64,000 nucleotides of DNA. Source: Lachnospiraceae bacterium. Lineage in GTDB: Bacteria > Bacillota > Clostridia > Lachnospirales > Lachnospiraceae. The translations under genes were made by a program, and so were the position numbers. The DNA lies in NCBI GenBank assembly GCA_024691425.1, contig JAILNQ010000019.1, forward strand, positions 1 to 64,000, written 5' to 3'. The stretch's first letter is position 1; each line of letters begins with the position of its first letter. Positions 26,132 through 35,377 of the stretch are shown here, in pieces. The notes below the pieces were generated by a model, which worked only from the letters and a program-made list of their open reading frames with translations, did no database searches and was not told where the DNA came from.

Positions 26132-27601
26132 TTAGTTAAAATACGCGTCAAATACTCTTTTTGCGACAGGCACCGCAACCGACCCGCCGGAGCCTCCGCC
26201 CTCGACTATGACGGTAACTGCTATCTCCGGCTCTTCTTCGCCGGCGAACCCGGTGAACCATGCGTGCGATAAAGACTTGTTGGATGAATATTCGGCCGAA
26301 CCGGTTTTACCGGATATCAAATAGCCTTCGGTATCGAAAGCACGCCTTCCTGTACCATTGACTACAACTTCTCTCATCATCTTTCTTAAGCTTTCGGCAT
26401 GGTTTTCATCGATGAGCCTGCCGTATTCCCTTGCTTTTGTTTTCTTTATAGTTCCTCCGTCAGCGTTTTTTATCTCGCTTATGACATAGGGCTTCATCAG
26501 AACGCCATCATTTGCTATAGCGGAAGTTATCATGAGCATATGGATCGGACTTATAGTCGTCCTGCCCTGCCCGATTCCTGTCTGTAGAAGGTCATCCGTT
26601 GACGAGGAAGGTCCTATATCAGAATATGCCATCGAATATTTGAAAGGAAGCGGAAGCTCTTTATTGAACATGAGGTCTGAAAGAGTTGATGCGAACTTCT
26701 TTTTGTCGAGCTTAGACGAGATGTTCGCGAAGCTCGAGTTGCAGGACTGAGCGAAGCTGTCATCGAAATTAACCCACCCGTGGCTTGTCTCATTGAAGCA
26801 GTTGATGAGCGAGCCTTTATATTCAAAGCTTCCCTTGCATTCGAATCCATAGTCGCTGACGTTTCCGCCGTGCTCTTTTAAGTATTCGAGCGCAGTGACT
26901 ATCTTGAATGTCGAGCCGGGAGGATAGCTTCCGAGAAAAGCCCTGTTAAGAAGAGGACTGTTTTCAGTATCCTCATTCAGGCGGTCCCAGCGTCCTATGA
27001 CCTCGTTGGGGTCAAAATCAGGTTTAGATACAACACACAGTATCTCCCCTGTTTTCACATTCATCGCAACGACGGCGCCTTTCCTGTCATCCATCGCATC
27101 ATACGCCGCTTCCTGCATTTTCGTGTTGAGCGTGGTGTATACGTTGTCTCCGTGATTCTTGACTCCCTCAAGATCGTTCTTTATTCTTCTTACAATGTTT
27201 CCGTCGCATGTAAGCAGAGTATAATTTTCCATGCTCTCTATACCGAGCACGCCGTGTGTCGAATATCCGACTATGTGAGCAAACGTGTTCCTGTAAGGGT
27301 AGCTTCTGAAATAGCCGCCTTCACCGTCAGAAACATTCGTTGCCAGCACGTTGCCGTCAGCAGAAATGATGTCGCCTCTTACTATGCGCGACTCAAGCAG
27401 CGTCTGACGTTTGTTATAGTTGCTGTTGATTATATTCTTAGCGCTGATCTGCGTAAAGTAACCGAGATATATGAGCATAGCAACAAAAACCGCAAGGAAA
27501 ACATAGGTGATCACGCTGATCTCACGGTTGTTGTCGTAATGATGACGGCGCCTGTTCTCTTTTTTCTTTTCGGTCTTTTCTGACCAGAACCTGATTTTCA
27601 T
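26132..27601 (-). CDS. Class B penicillin-binding protein (transpeptidase)
   Basis: 489 residues. One membrane anchor (about 29-49) leads into a short dimerisation region and a transpeptidase domain with all three motifs: STFK (near 230), SCN (near 285) and KTG (SGKTGSAEYSS near 430). It crosslinks peptidoglycan outside the membrane. It overlaps the upstream FtsW/RodA gene by four bases, the classical SEDS-PBP pairing, and resembles the PbpA type of actinobacteria and clostridia rather than full-length FtsI. No PASTA domain is present. Confidence 0.92.
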   Translation of the reverse strand: MKIRFWSEKTEKKKENRRRHHYDNNREISVITYVFLAVFVAMLIYLGYFTQISAKNIINSNYNKRQTLLESRIVRGDIISADGNVLATNVSDGEGGYFRSYPYRNTFAHIVGYSTHGVLGIESMENYTLLTCDGNIVRRIKNDLEGVKNHGDNVYTTLNTKMQEAAYDAMDDRKGAVVAMNVKTGEILCVVSKPDFDPNEVIGRWDRLNEDTENSPLLNRAFLGSYPPGSTFKIVTALEYLKEHGGNVSDYGFECKGSFEYKGSLINCFNETSHGWVNFDDSFAQSCNSSFANISSKLDKKKFASTLSDLMFNKELPLPFKYSMAYSDIGPSSSTDDLLQTGIGQGRTTISPIHMLMITSAIANDGVLMKPYVISEIKNADGGTIKKTKAREYGRLIDENHAESLRKMMREVVVNGTGRRAFDTEGYLISGKTGSAEYSSNKSLSHAWFTGFAGEEEPEIAVTVIVEGGGSGGSVAVPVAKRVFDAYFN

Positions 27602-28962
27602 TCGATCTCCAGTATATCAAGCTTCTCTGTTTTAAAATCGGCCGGGGCCGGAATATGTCCGTTGTCACGTCCTTTGGCTATGTACAGTCCCTGTATGACG
27701 GCAAATACGCAGCAGGTCACAACGACCGAAGTTCCGCCGTAGCTGACAAGCGGCAGCGTAACTCCTGTAAGCGGGATGAACTTAGTAACGCCTCCTATCG
27801 TAAGCAGTACCTGGAAAATATAGGCGACCGCAAGACCGAGCGCTACGAGTTTGAAGAACGGATCCTCGAATTTTATCGCTATATTCATGAACATGATAAA
27901 GCACGATAGGCATAAAAGGACAAGACACATCCCGAATACGACGCCGAGCTCTTCGCAAATGGCGGAAAATATGAAGTCCGCCGCAACGACGGGTATTGTT
28001 GTAGGCGCGCCCTGGCCTATTCCCATACCGAGCCATCCGCCCGTTCCTATCGCAAAAAGGCTCTGAGCTATCTGATATCCCTCTCCGCTTATGTGCCCCA
28101 TCGGGTCAAGAAATGCAGTCACCCTGACCCTGACATGGCTGAAGAGCCTGTATCCCATGTATGCTCCGACAGCTCCGGCAAAAAGCCCTAAAAGGTAATA
28201 GATGAGATTCTTCGACGCGACATAGAGCATCGCAAAGTAAACCACGAAGAAAATGACAGCGCTTCCGAGGTCTTTAGACAGAACAAGCATGATAATATGA
28301 GCCATTGCGATAACAGCACTTATTATGATGTCTTTCAGCTGATGGTTCCTAGCGAGAATGGACGCTATCGCGAATACGAATACAATTTTCACGTATTCGG
28401 AAGGCTGGAACGTGTAGCTCGCGATGTGGATATTGAGCTTCGAACCGTTGATCACCGTCGAGAAAAGAAGCACCGCGGCTAGCGAGCCGAGTCCTATGCC
28501 TACATACAGCCACTTGAACTTCTCGAAGAACCTTATCCTGCTTATGATGAACGGAACGGCAAGAGTTACTGCAGATGCCCCCATAACGATATAGAACTGC
28601 CTCATCGCCCTGTCATAAGATATCCTCGTTAAGATCAACAGACCTATCGTGATAAGCATGCACATATTGTTTATGATCAGAGTATTGGCCCGGGGATATA
28701 TGAACCTGTATGCAAAAAGAATAACAAGAACGCCGAGCTGTTGGATAAGATAAGCTTTGAAATATCTTATATCGAGTTTCTGCGCATACAAAGAAGCGAA
28801 CCCCATGAAATGGATCATGACCATGAAGAAATTCTGGCGCAGGTATATGCCCTTGCGGTCATATTCGTTTCCGAACCGGAATACCGCAAAGCACTGGATC
28901 GTATATACTGCCATGCATATGATGATCAGATAACGGCAGATTTCAATGATTATCTTTTCCAA
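27598..28962 (-). CDS. FtsW/RodA/SpoVE family peptidoglycan polymerase
   Basis: 454 residues with about 12 membrane segments. The family features GMGIGQGAPTTIPVVAADFIFSAICEE (near 310-335) and LPLVSYGGTSVV (near 410) are present. SEDS proteins polymerise lipid II with a class B PBP, which is encoded immediately downstream. Whether it serves division, elongation or sporulation cannot be told from sequence. It starts one base before the U32 peptidase ends. Confidence 0.93.
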   Translation of the reverse strand: MEKIIIEICRYLIIICMAVYTIQCFAVFRFGNEYDRKGIYLRQNFFMVMIHFMGFASLYAQKLDIRYFKAYLIQQLGVLVILFAYRFIYPRANTLIINNMCMLITIGLLILTRISYDRAMRQFYIVMGASAVTLAVPFIISRIRFFEKFKWLYVGIGLGSLAAVLLFSTVINGSKLNIHIASYTFQPSEYVKIVFVFAIASILARNHQLKDIIISAVIAMAHIIMLVLSKDLGSAVIFFVVYFAMLYVASKNLIYYLLGLFAGAVGAYMGYRLFSHVRVRVTAFLDPMGHISGEGYQIAQSLFAIGTGGWLGMGIGQGAPTTIPVVAADFIFSAICEELGVVFGMCLVLLCLSCFIMFMNIAIKFEDPFFKLVALGLAVAYIFQVLLTIGGVTKFIPLTGVTLPLVSYGGTSVVVTCCVFAVIQGLYIAKGRDNGHIPAPADFKTEKLDILEIE

Positions 28963-31113
28963 TCAGTCTACTCCCCTTTTTATATGTCCTCTTGTGTATT
29001 TTTCAGTTATAGGCTCATCAGTCGAACCGTTCTTATGCCTATTTGACATATATATGTCAAGGATTCTTCCGGCTTCGTCAGGCTCCTCGTCCGTGAAAAC
29101 GAATCTTACCGATGAAGGCCTTATTGCATCAAATACATCGGCGCAGTCCGTAATGCACAAGCTGACGCTGTTGTATATGACATTCATGCATTCACTGCAT
29201 ATGCACGATACATAAAGCTTCTCATTTTTCCTGTCTGTCAGGTAAAAATCATGCCCGGCATCTCTATTTTCGCATCCTCTCGAAGAAGAATACACGCAGT
29301 TAGCGCTTATCATCATCGGAAGATGTCCGTATACTATAAGCTCCTCTCCTGTTACCTGGCGGCTTTTGAGCTCTCGCTCATTAAGCTCGGATGGCACGGT
29401 AAGGCCTGTGCATCCGTTCTCTTTATAAAAAGCATAAGCCTCGCGGTTATATGCATATAAATGAATATCGCCTATGACCTCGCCGTCATATCCGCATTCA
29501 TTAAGGAGCTGCAATGATTCATTGTTCGATACATAGAAGCCTGATATTTCATCAGAAGCCATTACGGAATTTATGAACTTCCTGACATTATCAGGGCTGT
29601 TCACACGGGATTCTTCTCTTATAACATAAGGCAATGCCGCATAGATTCTGCAGTTTCCCGTCGAAATCTTTCGCCATGCTTCCTGAAGCAGAAGCCGCAT
29701 CGGAACGATGACGGCATCAGCTCGGCTCAGAACTGCCGCTTTCAGCTGTCCTTCATTAAGAACGCTGACCCTGACCTTGGGATATTCTTCCGAGCAGCGC
29801 GGTGCGCATCTATCAAGAACTGCCGGTGAATATTGTACAGCATCAGATCTTCTGAAGCCTTCGAGGATTTTATGCGTAAAACCTTCAAGCCCCTGCCTTC
29901 TTATCTCGTTTATCCGCCCATTAGGTATGAACAGGCCGGGCTCAATATCTGCTGCTGCCGATCCGGCCTCAAAAACCGTTCCTCCGGTCCTGATGAGCTG
30001 CTTTTTCACATCATCTTCAGTAACAACGCGGTTTATGGCTCGCTCGGGAATCACATCTGTAACGGTTTTTGCAGCAATTCCGTCATTTTCTACCGATATT
30101 TCAGCAGGACATCCCTCTTTTAGCGTACAGCTGATCCTGACTTTCATCTTAGGAAGCTCGTATTTCTTCAGAGGTTTAGCCGATGATGAATTTTCAGAAA
30201 CATAAGCCGGAGAATCAGGCGTTATCATGCTCTTCCCGTTATGCCTGAAGTAATACCCGTCGCATCCTCCGCTCCTCGTATGCTTTTTTATAAGCTCTTT
30301 CAGGTCGGTATCATCGACATTGTATTCATTATTCTCATAATATCTGTCTATATATTTTCTGTATAAGGACGTTACCGAATGGACATAGCCGCTGTCCTTC
30401 ATCCTGCCTTCAATCTTGAAAGAAGTTATCCCGGCATCGATAAGCTTCGGAAGCATCTTGACCGTACACATGTCCTTGAGGCTCAGCGGATAAGCTCCGC
30501 TATATGGAAGCCGGCACGGCTGCGCGCATCTTCCCCTGTTCCCGCTCCTTCCGCCTATGAACGATGACATAAGGCATTTACCCGAATAACAGTAGCACAT
30601 GCTGCCATGCACGAAGCATTCGATCTCAAGTCCTGTGCGGCTCTTTAAAAGCTTTATCTCCTCAAGAGAAAGCTCCCTTGCAGGAACGATCCTGGTTGCA
30701 CCGAGCTTTTTAAGAAGCATCGCCCCTTCAGATGATGTTATCGCGGCCTGCGTGCTGACATGCACCGGAAGATGCGGTAAACATTTCCTTATAGCCGAAA
30801 TCACACCCGGATCCTGCACTATGACGCCGTCAAGGCCTCGGCAGTACGGCTCATAGAGGAAATCATAGAGCTCATCTATCTCGCTGTCCTTGAAGAGCGT
30901 ATTGACCGTAAGATATATCTTTCTGCCGAGAATATGTGAAATATCAAGTGCCTCAAAAAGTTCTTTGCGCGAAAGATTGCCCGCATAAGCTCTCGCACCG
31001 AACTTATCGAGCCCGAGATATACGGCATCTGCTCCCGCACTTAGCGCGGCAAGAAAGCATTCGTAATCTCCCGCAGGAGAAAGAAGTTCCACTTTTTTCA
31101 ATCGTTCCACCAT
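28963..31113 (-). CDS. U32 family peptidase / RlhA-like protein
   Basis: 716 residues. The N-terminal half is the U32 barrel (VELLSPAGDYECF, GADAVYLGL, HVSTQAAITS) with the conserved Cys-rich motif (GSMCYCYSGKCLMSS, RGRCAQPC) near 170-200; RlhA members use this region in hydroxylating 23S rRNA. The C-terminal half matches the DUF3656 and trailing region. Start choice is uncertain: ATG at 31113 has no RBS and overlaps a TATAAT, whereas TTG at 31101 has GGTGG five bases upstream and gives MKKVELLSPAG, a typical U32 opening. It leads the cell-wall operon. Confidence 0.88.
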   Translation of the reverse strand: MVERLKKVELLSPAGDYECFLAALSAGADAVYLGLDKFGARAYAGNLSRKELFEALDISHILGRKIYLTVNTLFKDSEIDELYDFLYEPYCRGLDGVIVQDPGVISAIRKCLPHLPVHVSTQAAITSSEGAMLLKKLGATRIVPARELSLEEIKLLKSRTGLEIECFVHGSMCYCYSGKCLMSSFIGGRSGNRGRCAQPCRLPYSGAYPLSLKDMCTVKMLPKLIDAGITSFKIEGRMKDSGYVHSVTSLYRKYIDRYYENNEYNVDDTDLKELIKKHTRSGGCDGYYFRHNGKSMITPDSPAYVSENSSSAKPLKKYELPKMKVRISCTLKEGCPAEISVENDGIAAKTVTDVIPERAINRVVTEDDVKKQLIRTGGTVFEAGSAAADIEPGLFIPNGRINEIRRQGLEGFTHKILEGFRRSDAVQYSPAVLDRCAPRCSEEYPKVRVSVLNEGQLKAAVLSRADAVIVPMRLLLQEAWRKISTGNCRIYAALPYVIREESRVNSPDNVRKFINSVMASDEISGFYVSNNESLQLLNECGYDGEVIGDIHLYAYNREAYAFYKENGCTGLTVPSELNERELKSRQVTGEELIVYGHLPMMISANCVYSSSRGCENRDAGHDFYLTDRKNEKLYVSCICSECMNVIYNSVSLCITDCADVFDAIRPSSVRFVFTDEEPDEAGRILDIYMSNRHKNGSTDEPITEKYTRGHIKRGVD

Positions 31114-31117
31114 TATA
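31112..31117 (-). promoter_or_regulatory. Extended -10 element for the U32-FtsW-PBP operon
   Basis: A minus-strand TGATATAAT extended -10 (TATAAT 31112-31117) follows the zapA terminator. No good -35 is visible. If used, transcription would begin near 31105, making the TTG start nearly leaderless. Confidence 0.4.
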
Positions 31118-31126
31118 TCAACTAAA

Positions 31127-31148
31127 AAGGATGTCCGAAGACATCCTT
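31127..31148 (-). terminator. zapA terminator
   Basis: A perfect 9-bp stem (31127-31135 with 31140-31148) capped by a UUCG tetraloop on the minus strand and followed by TTTTT. It is five bases after the zapA stop. Confidence 0.93.
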
Positions 31149-31152
31149 GTAA

Positions 31153-31500
31153 TCATTTGCCCTGAAAATTCCTGATCTGCTTTTCCTTGCTCTCCAGCTT
31201 TATCTGCGAAGCAATAAGCTCATGCTTCAGGTCATATAGTTCACGGTCCTTAGCTTCTATCTCCTTCTGCAGTTCTTCAATCTGCTTCGCGGTCTTGAAA
31301 TAATCGTCCGCGATGTTCAGAAGGAGCAGAACGTTCTGCATGTCGGCCGGCTGTCTTCTGAAGGAATCCACATTATTGTATTCCGCTATCTTGTTGTTAA
31401 TATATGAGCTGACTTTCTGTAAGTATTCCTCGCTCTCGTTGCCGCTGAGAGTGATCACCTTACCGCCGATTACGACTTCAATATCATTGTTTCCTATCAT
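31153..31500 (-). CDS. zapA: Cell division protein ZapA
   Basis: 115 residues. The N-terminal ZapA fold (EVVIGGKVITLSGNESEEYLQKVSSYINNKIAE) is followed by a coiled coil with Glu/Lys heptads (KQIEELQKEIEAKDRELYDL). ZapA bundles FtsZ filaments at the division ring. It has its own promoter and terminator. RBS GGAGG is eight bases before ATG. Confidence 0.9.
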   Translation of the reverse strand: MIGNNDIEVVIGGKVITLSGNESEEYLQKVSSYINNKIAEYNNVDSFRRQPADMQNVLLLLNIADDYFKTAKQIEELQKEIEAKDRELYDLKHELIASQIKLESKEKQIRNFQGK

Positions 31501-31529
31501 TGCTGCCTCCGATGTCCCCCTATCAGCAT

Positions 31530-31558
31530 ATTATAATAAAATCACCCCCTAAAAACAA
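31530..31558 (-). promoter_or_regulatory. zapA promoter
   Basis: Minus-strand TTGTTT (31553-31558), 17-base spacer and TATAAT (31530-31535), just after the ruvB stop. No ruvB terminator was found, so zapA may also receive read-through from the ruv operon. Confidence 0.7.
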
Positions 31559-31561
31559 CCT

Positions 31562-32569
31562 TTATTTGGAATCGCCGTCTATGCCCTCTATTCCGAAGTG
31601 TCTGTAGCATAGAGGGGTTATCATCCTTCCCTGCGGCGTTCGGTTTATGAATCCGTTCTGAATAAGATACGGTTCGATAACATCTGATATTGTACCCGCA
31701 TCCTCACCGATTGCTGCTGATATCGTATCAAGGCCTACCGGTCCTCCTGAAAACTTATGGATCATCGTAAGCAGAAGGTTCCTGTCAGACATGTCGAGTC
31801 CCATCGGATCTACTCCCATCAGATCAAGAGCTTCTATCGCTATACTCTCAGTGATCACGCCGTCATGTCTTACCTGAGCATAATCCCTGACTCTTTTCAG
31901 CAGGCGGTTGGCAAGCCTCGGCGTTCCGCGGCTCCGCCTTGCGAGCTCATATGCACCGTCCCTGCCTATCTCAACATCGAGTATCCTTGCAGAATGAAGA
32001 ATTATAGTCGCGAGGTCATCAGTGTTATAGAACTCGAGCCTGTGAATGACTCCGAACCTGTCACGGAGCGGCGCCGTAAGAAGTCCGGCCCGTGTAGTTG
32101 CTCCGACAAGAGTGAACTTCGGAAGGTCGAGCCTTATAGAGCGTGCTGAAGGCCCCTTTCCGACCATGATGTCTATCGCATAATCCTCCATCGCGGGATA
32201 CAGCACCTCTTCAACCTGCCTGTTGAGTCTGTGTATCTCATCGATGAACAGTACATCGCCTTCTGAAAGTCCGTTCAGTATCGCGGCCATTTCGCCGGGT
32301 TTTTCGATCGCAGGACCGCTCGTCGTCTTGATATGTACGCCCATTTCGTTTGCTATAATGCAAGCAAGCGTTGTCTTGCCGAGTCCGGGCGGGCCGTAAA
32401 GGAGCACATGATCGAGCGGATCTCCTCTGCGCCTTGCCGCTTCGATATATATATTGAGATTTTCCCTGACCTTAGGCTGGCCTATATACTCATCAAGCTT
32501 CTGAGGTCTTAAGCTTCCCTCGATCTTTATATCTTCATCAGTAAGATTCGTTTCTATCGTTCTCTTCAT
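31562..32569 (-). CDS. ruvB: Holliday junction branch migration helicase RuvB
   Basis: 335 residues, family length. AAA+ motor with Walker [12 protein letters not shown] near 59, Walker B LFIDEIHR near 108, sensor region [18 protein letters not shown] near 153, and a winged-helix C-terminus (TPQGR). RuvB drives branch migration with RuvA, encoded eight bases upstream. RuvC is absent here; RecU is the likely resolvase. Confidence 0.97.
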   Translation of the reverse strand: MKRTIETNLTDEDIKIEGSLRPQKLDEYIGQPKVRENLNIYIEAARRRGDPLDHVLLYGPPGLGKTTLACIIANEMGVHIKTTSGPAIEKPGEMAAILNGLSEGDVLFIDEIHRLNRQVEEVLYPAMEDYAIDIMVGKGPSARSIRLDLPKFTLVGATTRAGLLTAPLRDRFGVIHRLEFYNTDDLATIILHSARILDVEIGRDGAYELARRSRGTPRLANRLLKRVRDYAQVRHDGVITESIAIEALDLMGVDPMGLDMSDRNLLLTMIHKFSGGPVGLDTISAAIGEDAGTISDVIEPYLIQNGFINRTPQGRMITPLCYRHFGIEGIDGDSK

Positions 32570-32577
32570 ATGATCAC

Positions 32578-33183
32578 CTAAAACCTGGACATTTTCGTGA
32601 GCGCTTCTTTGAGCACTGACTCAACATCATCGCAATTCTCTACGCTTCTTACCGCCTTATAGCTTTCGGTCTGCGAATATCCGAGCGCTACGAGTGCCTC
32701 CGCAGCTTCCTCGAGCACTTTGTTCATCATCCTTTTGCCTGACGGCTCATCATCCCTGGCCGGAACATCAAATGCCAGAGCCGGCTCCACCTTGTCCTTA
32801 AGGTCGATGATGAGGCGCTGCGCAGTCTTCGGGCCGATACCCGGGGCCTTTCCTATCTGTTTTGAATCGCCTGAAAGAATCGCGAAACGGAGCTCATCGA
32901 CAGTCATGACTGAAAGCAGCGCAAGAGCGCCTTTAGGTCCTATACCGTTGACAGTTATGAGCTTCTTGTAAAAATCCAGATCGTCTTTCGTAAGAAATCC
33001 GTACAGAAGAAGTGCGTCTTCGCGTACAAGAAGATATGTATATATCTTGACTTCTGAACCTATGCCGTCGATGAGTTCGAGCGAACTGGCCGGCATATAG
33101 ATGTTATAGCCTATTCCGCCGACTTCGAGAACGATCCTGTCCTCGTATATGCCGGCAACTTCCCCTTTAAGATAACCGATCAT
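32578..33183 (-). CDS. ruvA: Holliday junction DNA-binding protein RuvA
   Basis: 201 residues from ATG 33183 (MIGYLKGEV), chosen because GAGGGG lies four bases upstream; a GTG 12 bases earlier would put the RBS inside the gene. Domain I (OB fold), the HhH pair ([14 protein letters not shown] near 84 and [16 protein letters not shown] near 117) and a UBA-like C-terminal domain ([16 protein letters not shown]) are present. It overlaps the Gx transporter by 17 bases. Confidence 0.96.
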   Translation of the reverse strand: MIGYLKGEVAGIYEDRIVLEVGGIGYNIYMPASSLELIDGIGSEVKIYTYLLVREDALLLYGFLTKDDLDFYKKLITVNGIGPKGALALLSVMTVDELRFAILSGDSKQIGKAPGIGPKTAQRLIIDLKDKVEPALAFDVPARDDEPSGKRMMNKVLEEAAEALVALGYSQTESYKAVRSVENCDDVESVLKEALTKMSRF

Positions 33184-33715
33184 TTTTCCCCTCACTTTCA
33201 GTGCTTCTAAAAAATCTGCCGAGCTTCCTGATCAGGACATCTGAAAGGAATCCTATCAGAAGTCCGGCTATTACCCCTGCGATAATGAGTGCAGGAAGAT
33301 AATAAACTACATAAACGCTTCCTACAAGGACACATGCAGCTGCTATCTGAGCAATGTTATGAACTGCCGCTCCGAAAACGCTTACGCCGTATACTGAAAA
33401 ACCGCGCTTTGACAGGAAAAGCATCCCGGCAAATGCAAAAACCGCGCCTGTGATGCTATATATGAAGCTTACAGGGCTTCCGAACAGCAGCGCAGAAAGC
33501 GCAACACGGATAAAAAGGACAGCTGCTGCCTCTGCGGGGTTAAGAAGATAAATGCCAAGAACCGTGATTATATTCGCAAGTCCGATCCGGAGTCCCGGAA
33601 CGCGTATCGGAATGACAATGAAAGATTCGATGTACCCGAGCATTATCCCGACAGCCGAAAGTGCGGCAGACACCGTTATTCTTCTACTTGGTGATCGCAT
33701 CATAACCCGTATCAT
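33167..33715 (-). CDS. Gx transporter family / heptaprenyl diphosphate synthase component I-like membrane protein
   Basis: 182 residues with five or six membrane helices and the signature PGLRIGLANIITVLGIYLLNP (about 39-59). The family is annotated either as Gx transporter or as component I of heptaprenyl diphosphate synthase, and is usually next to a NusG domain II protein, as here (32-base overlap). It may take part in a transport or isoprenoid/quinone-related process; the substrate is unknown. The exact start among three close ATGs is uncertain. Confidence 0.85.
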   Translation of the reverse strand: MIRVMMRSPSRRITVSAALSAVGIMLGYIESFIVIPIRVPGLRIGLANIITVLGIYLLNPAEAAAVLFIRVALSALLFGSPVSFIYSITGAVFAFAGMLFLSKRGFSVYGVSVFGAAVHNIAQIAAACVLVGSVYVVYYLPALIIAGVIAGLLIGFLSDVLIRKLGRFFRSTESEGKNDRLS

Positions 33716-34043
33716 CCTCTCCCCGGATCAGCATGAGAACACCGGAAGGCGCGCAGCATATGCTCTCGCCGTTGCGGCTTATACGGCCGTTCATGCAGAG
33801 TTTCTCGGGACATGTTGCATACTTCATGAAAGCCGTGCCGTTTTCTATCCTTATGTCATTGACCGTTCCATCCGGGCTTTCAAGATGAATGTCGCGATCT
33901 TCAGAAAGGTCATATGTACCGTAGAGCTCTCCCTTTACGTAAAGATAAGCGGTGCTCCCGCCTTTTCGGAACAGTCCGGGAATGATGCATGCAGTCGCTG
34001 CGATAAGCAGTACGAATATGAGCATCAGATCCTTTTTTTTCAT
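33684..34043 (-). CDS. NusG domain II-containing exported protein
   Basis: 119 residues. One N-terminal membrane anchor or signal (about 7-25) precedes a NusG-II-type beta domain with two Cys near CPEKLCMNG and CCAPSGV. Such proteins accompany Gx transporters. The ATG at 34043 falls at the predicted transcription start; an in-frame ATG at 34025 with AAAAAGGA upstream is the alternative, but removes the basic residues before the helix. First gene of the LexA-boxed operon leading to ruvAB. Confidence 0.85.
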   Translation of the reverse strand: MKKKDLMLIFVLLIAATACIIPGLFRKGGSTAYLYVKGELYGTYDLSEDRDIHLESPDGTVNDIRIENGTAFMKYATCPEKLCMNGRISRNGESICCAPSGVLMLIRGEDDTGYDAITK

Positions 34044-34049
34044 AAAACT

Positions 34050-34078
34050 ATAATACTACACGAACATATGTTTGTAAA
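34050..34078 (-). promoter_or_regulatory. Promoter of the NusG-II / Gx / ruvAB operon
   Basis: Minus-strand TTTACA (34073-34078), 17-base spacer and TATTAT (34050-34055). The spacer contains the LexA-type box, an arrangement that would let the repressor block RNA polymerase. Confidence 0.7.
34061..34074. promoter_or_regulatory. LexA (SOS) box
   Basis: CGAACATATGTTTG matches the Gram-positive LexA/DinR consensus CGAAC-RNRY-GTTYC at all but the last base. It overlaps the -35/-10 spacer of the operon containing ruvA and ruvB, which are SOS genes in Bacillus. A second palindrome AAACATGTTT (34076-34085) abuts it. It lies 40 bases upstream of the -35 of the divergent diguanylate cyclase, so repression of that gene is less likely. 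Confidence 0.75.
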
Positions 34079-34113
34079 CATGTTTTTGGTGTCGGGAAAG
34101 CTCATATATGCGT

Positions 34114-34142
34114 TTGTGGTATAAAAAAAATGATGATATAAT
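34114..34142 (+). promoter_or_regulatory. Promoter of the diguanylate cyclase gene
   Basis: TTGTGG (34114-34119), 17-base A-rich spacer and extended -10 TGATATAAT (TATAAT at 34137-34142). RBS GGAGG precedes the ATG at 34161. Confidence 0.75.
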
Positions 34143-34160
34143 ATGTGACGGAGGCATGAA

Positions 34161-35255
34161 ATGTTACAGAATCTTCTTTATGGTCACCAGGGGGACTCAC
34201 AGACTAATTATGATGCGATGCGGTATTCGGCCATTCTTTCCGGTTCTGCAATAATTCATTTCATTTTCATGGTCTTCTTTTATATCATGGGTGTATACCC
34301 GGTCGCCATATACAACACGGCGATAGTCATAATGTACTTCTATATTGCGAAGATAGTTTCCAATATCAAACTTTATACGCACCTGTACCTTATCGTCATG
34401 GCCGAGGTTGTTCTGCATTCATGCCTTGCCACGCTGTTTGTCGGATGGGGGTTCGGTTTCATGTTCTACCTTTCAAGCCTTATTCCGATATCTTTCTATC
34501 TTGCATTTTCAATCACCTCGTTCAGACGCCGGCTCATATATCCTTTTGTTACTGCGGGGACCGTATTTGTCGCCTATCTTGTGATGCGTGGCTTAACTTT
34601 CGGAATTGAGCCTATTTCCGGAAAGTTCCCTATAGGATTTGAAGTTCTGTTCAATTACATGAATATCATTATAGGACTTGCGCTGACGTTTGTTTTCTCT
34701 GCATTGTTCGCAGTAGAAGTCAATTCGATGCAGCTGCGCATGGAGACCGAACAGGAACGTCTTGAGGATGAGGCGAGCTATGATCCTCTGACGCATTTCC
34801 TGAACAGACGCAGCATGGATGAGCGGCTCAATCATACACATCGAAATGCGATAATAAATGATATGCCCTATAGCCTTATAATGGGCGATATAGACCACTT
34901 CAAGATATTCAACGATACATACGGGCATGACTGCGGCGACTTCGTCCTGCAGAACATAAGCAGGATTATTTCCGCGCAGATAAGATCAAAAGACAGCGCA
35001 TGCCGCTGGGGCGGCGAGGAATTCCTGATACTCGTCAATGACGGCCCCGACATCGCCGTTGAGGTTGCTAACCGTATAAGGGCGGCCATAGAATCATTTG
35101 AGTTCAATTACGAAGGCAAGGCTCTGCATGTCACTATAACGCTCGGAGTTTCCGGCTACTACTCTTCCGCAAAAGTAAAGACGCTCATCGAGATCGCCGA
35201 CAAACGTCTGTACAAAGGCAAATCCAACGGAAGGAACCAGGTTGTAAGTTCGTGA
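34161..35255 (+). CDS. Membrane-bound diguanylate cyclase
   Basis: 364 residues. Six or so membrane helices (about 22-195) form a sensor region of unknown ligand. A short coiled coil (METEQERLEDEA) joins a complete GGDEF domain: DPLTHFLNRRSMDERL, DIDHFKIFND, the active site GGEEF, and an RxxD inhibitory I-site (RSKD) five residues before it. It makes c-di-GMP from two GTP and should be product-inhibited. It is monocistronic, divergent from the ruv operon. Confidence 0.93.
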   Translation: MLQNLLYGHQGDSQTNYDAMRYSAILSGSAIIHFIFMVFFYIMGVYPVAIYNTAIVIMYFYIAKIVSNIKLYTHLYLIVMAEVVLHSCLATLFVGWGFGFMFYLSSLIPISFYLAFSITSFRRRLIYPFVTAGTVFVAYLVMRGLTFGIEPISGKFPIGFEVLFNYMNIIIGLALTFVFSALFAVEVNSMQLRMETEQERLEDEASYDPLTHFLNRRSMDERLNHTHRNAIINDMPYSLIMGDIDHFKIFNDTYGHDCGDFVLQNISRIISAQIRSKDSACRWGGEEFLILVNDGPDIAVEVANRIRAAIESFEFNYEGKALHVTITLGVSGYYSSAKVKTLIEIADKRLYKGKSNGRNQVVSS

Positions 35256-35309
35256 TATAAATGTTATCCGTGGCAGATCGATCACAATGATCTGCATACT
35301 ATAAAGCAG

Positions 35310-35340
35310 GAAATCCCGCCGTTTATTCCGGCGGGATTTC
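35310..35340. terminator. Terminator between the diguanylate cyclase and the EF-G-like gene
   Basis: A perfect 12-bp GC-rich stem (35310-35321 with 35329-35340), seven-base loop and T-rich flank on the plus strand. A smaller hairpin (35273-35279 with 35289-35295) lies just before it. It serves convergent genes. Confidence 0.88.
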
Positions 35341-35377
35341 AATTTATTTCAGTTTATATCATATATGTGTCAGATGA

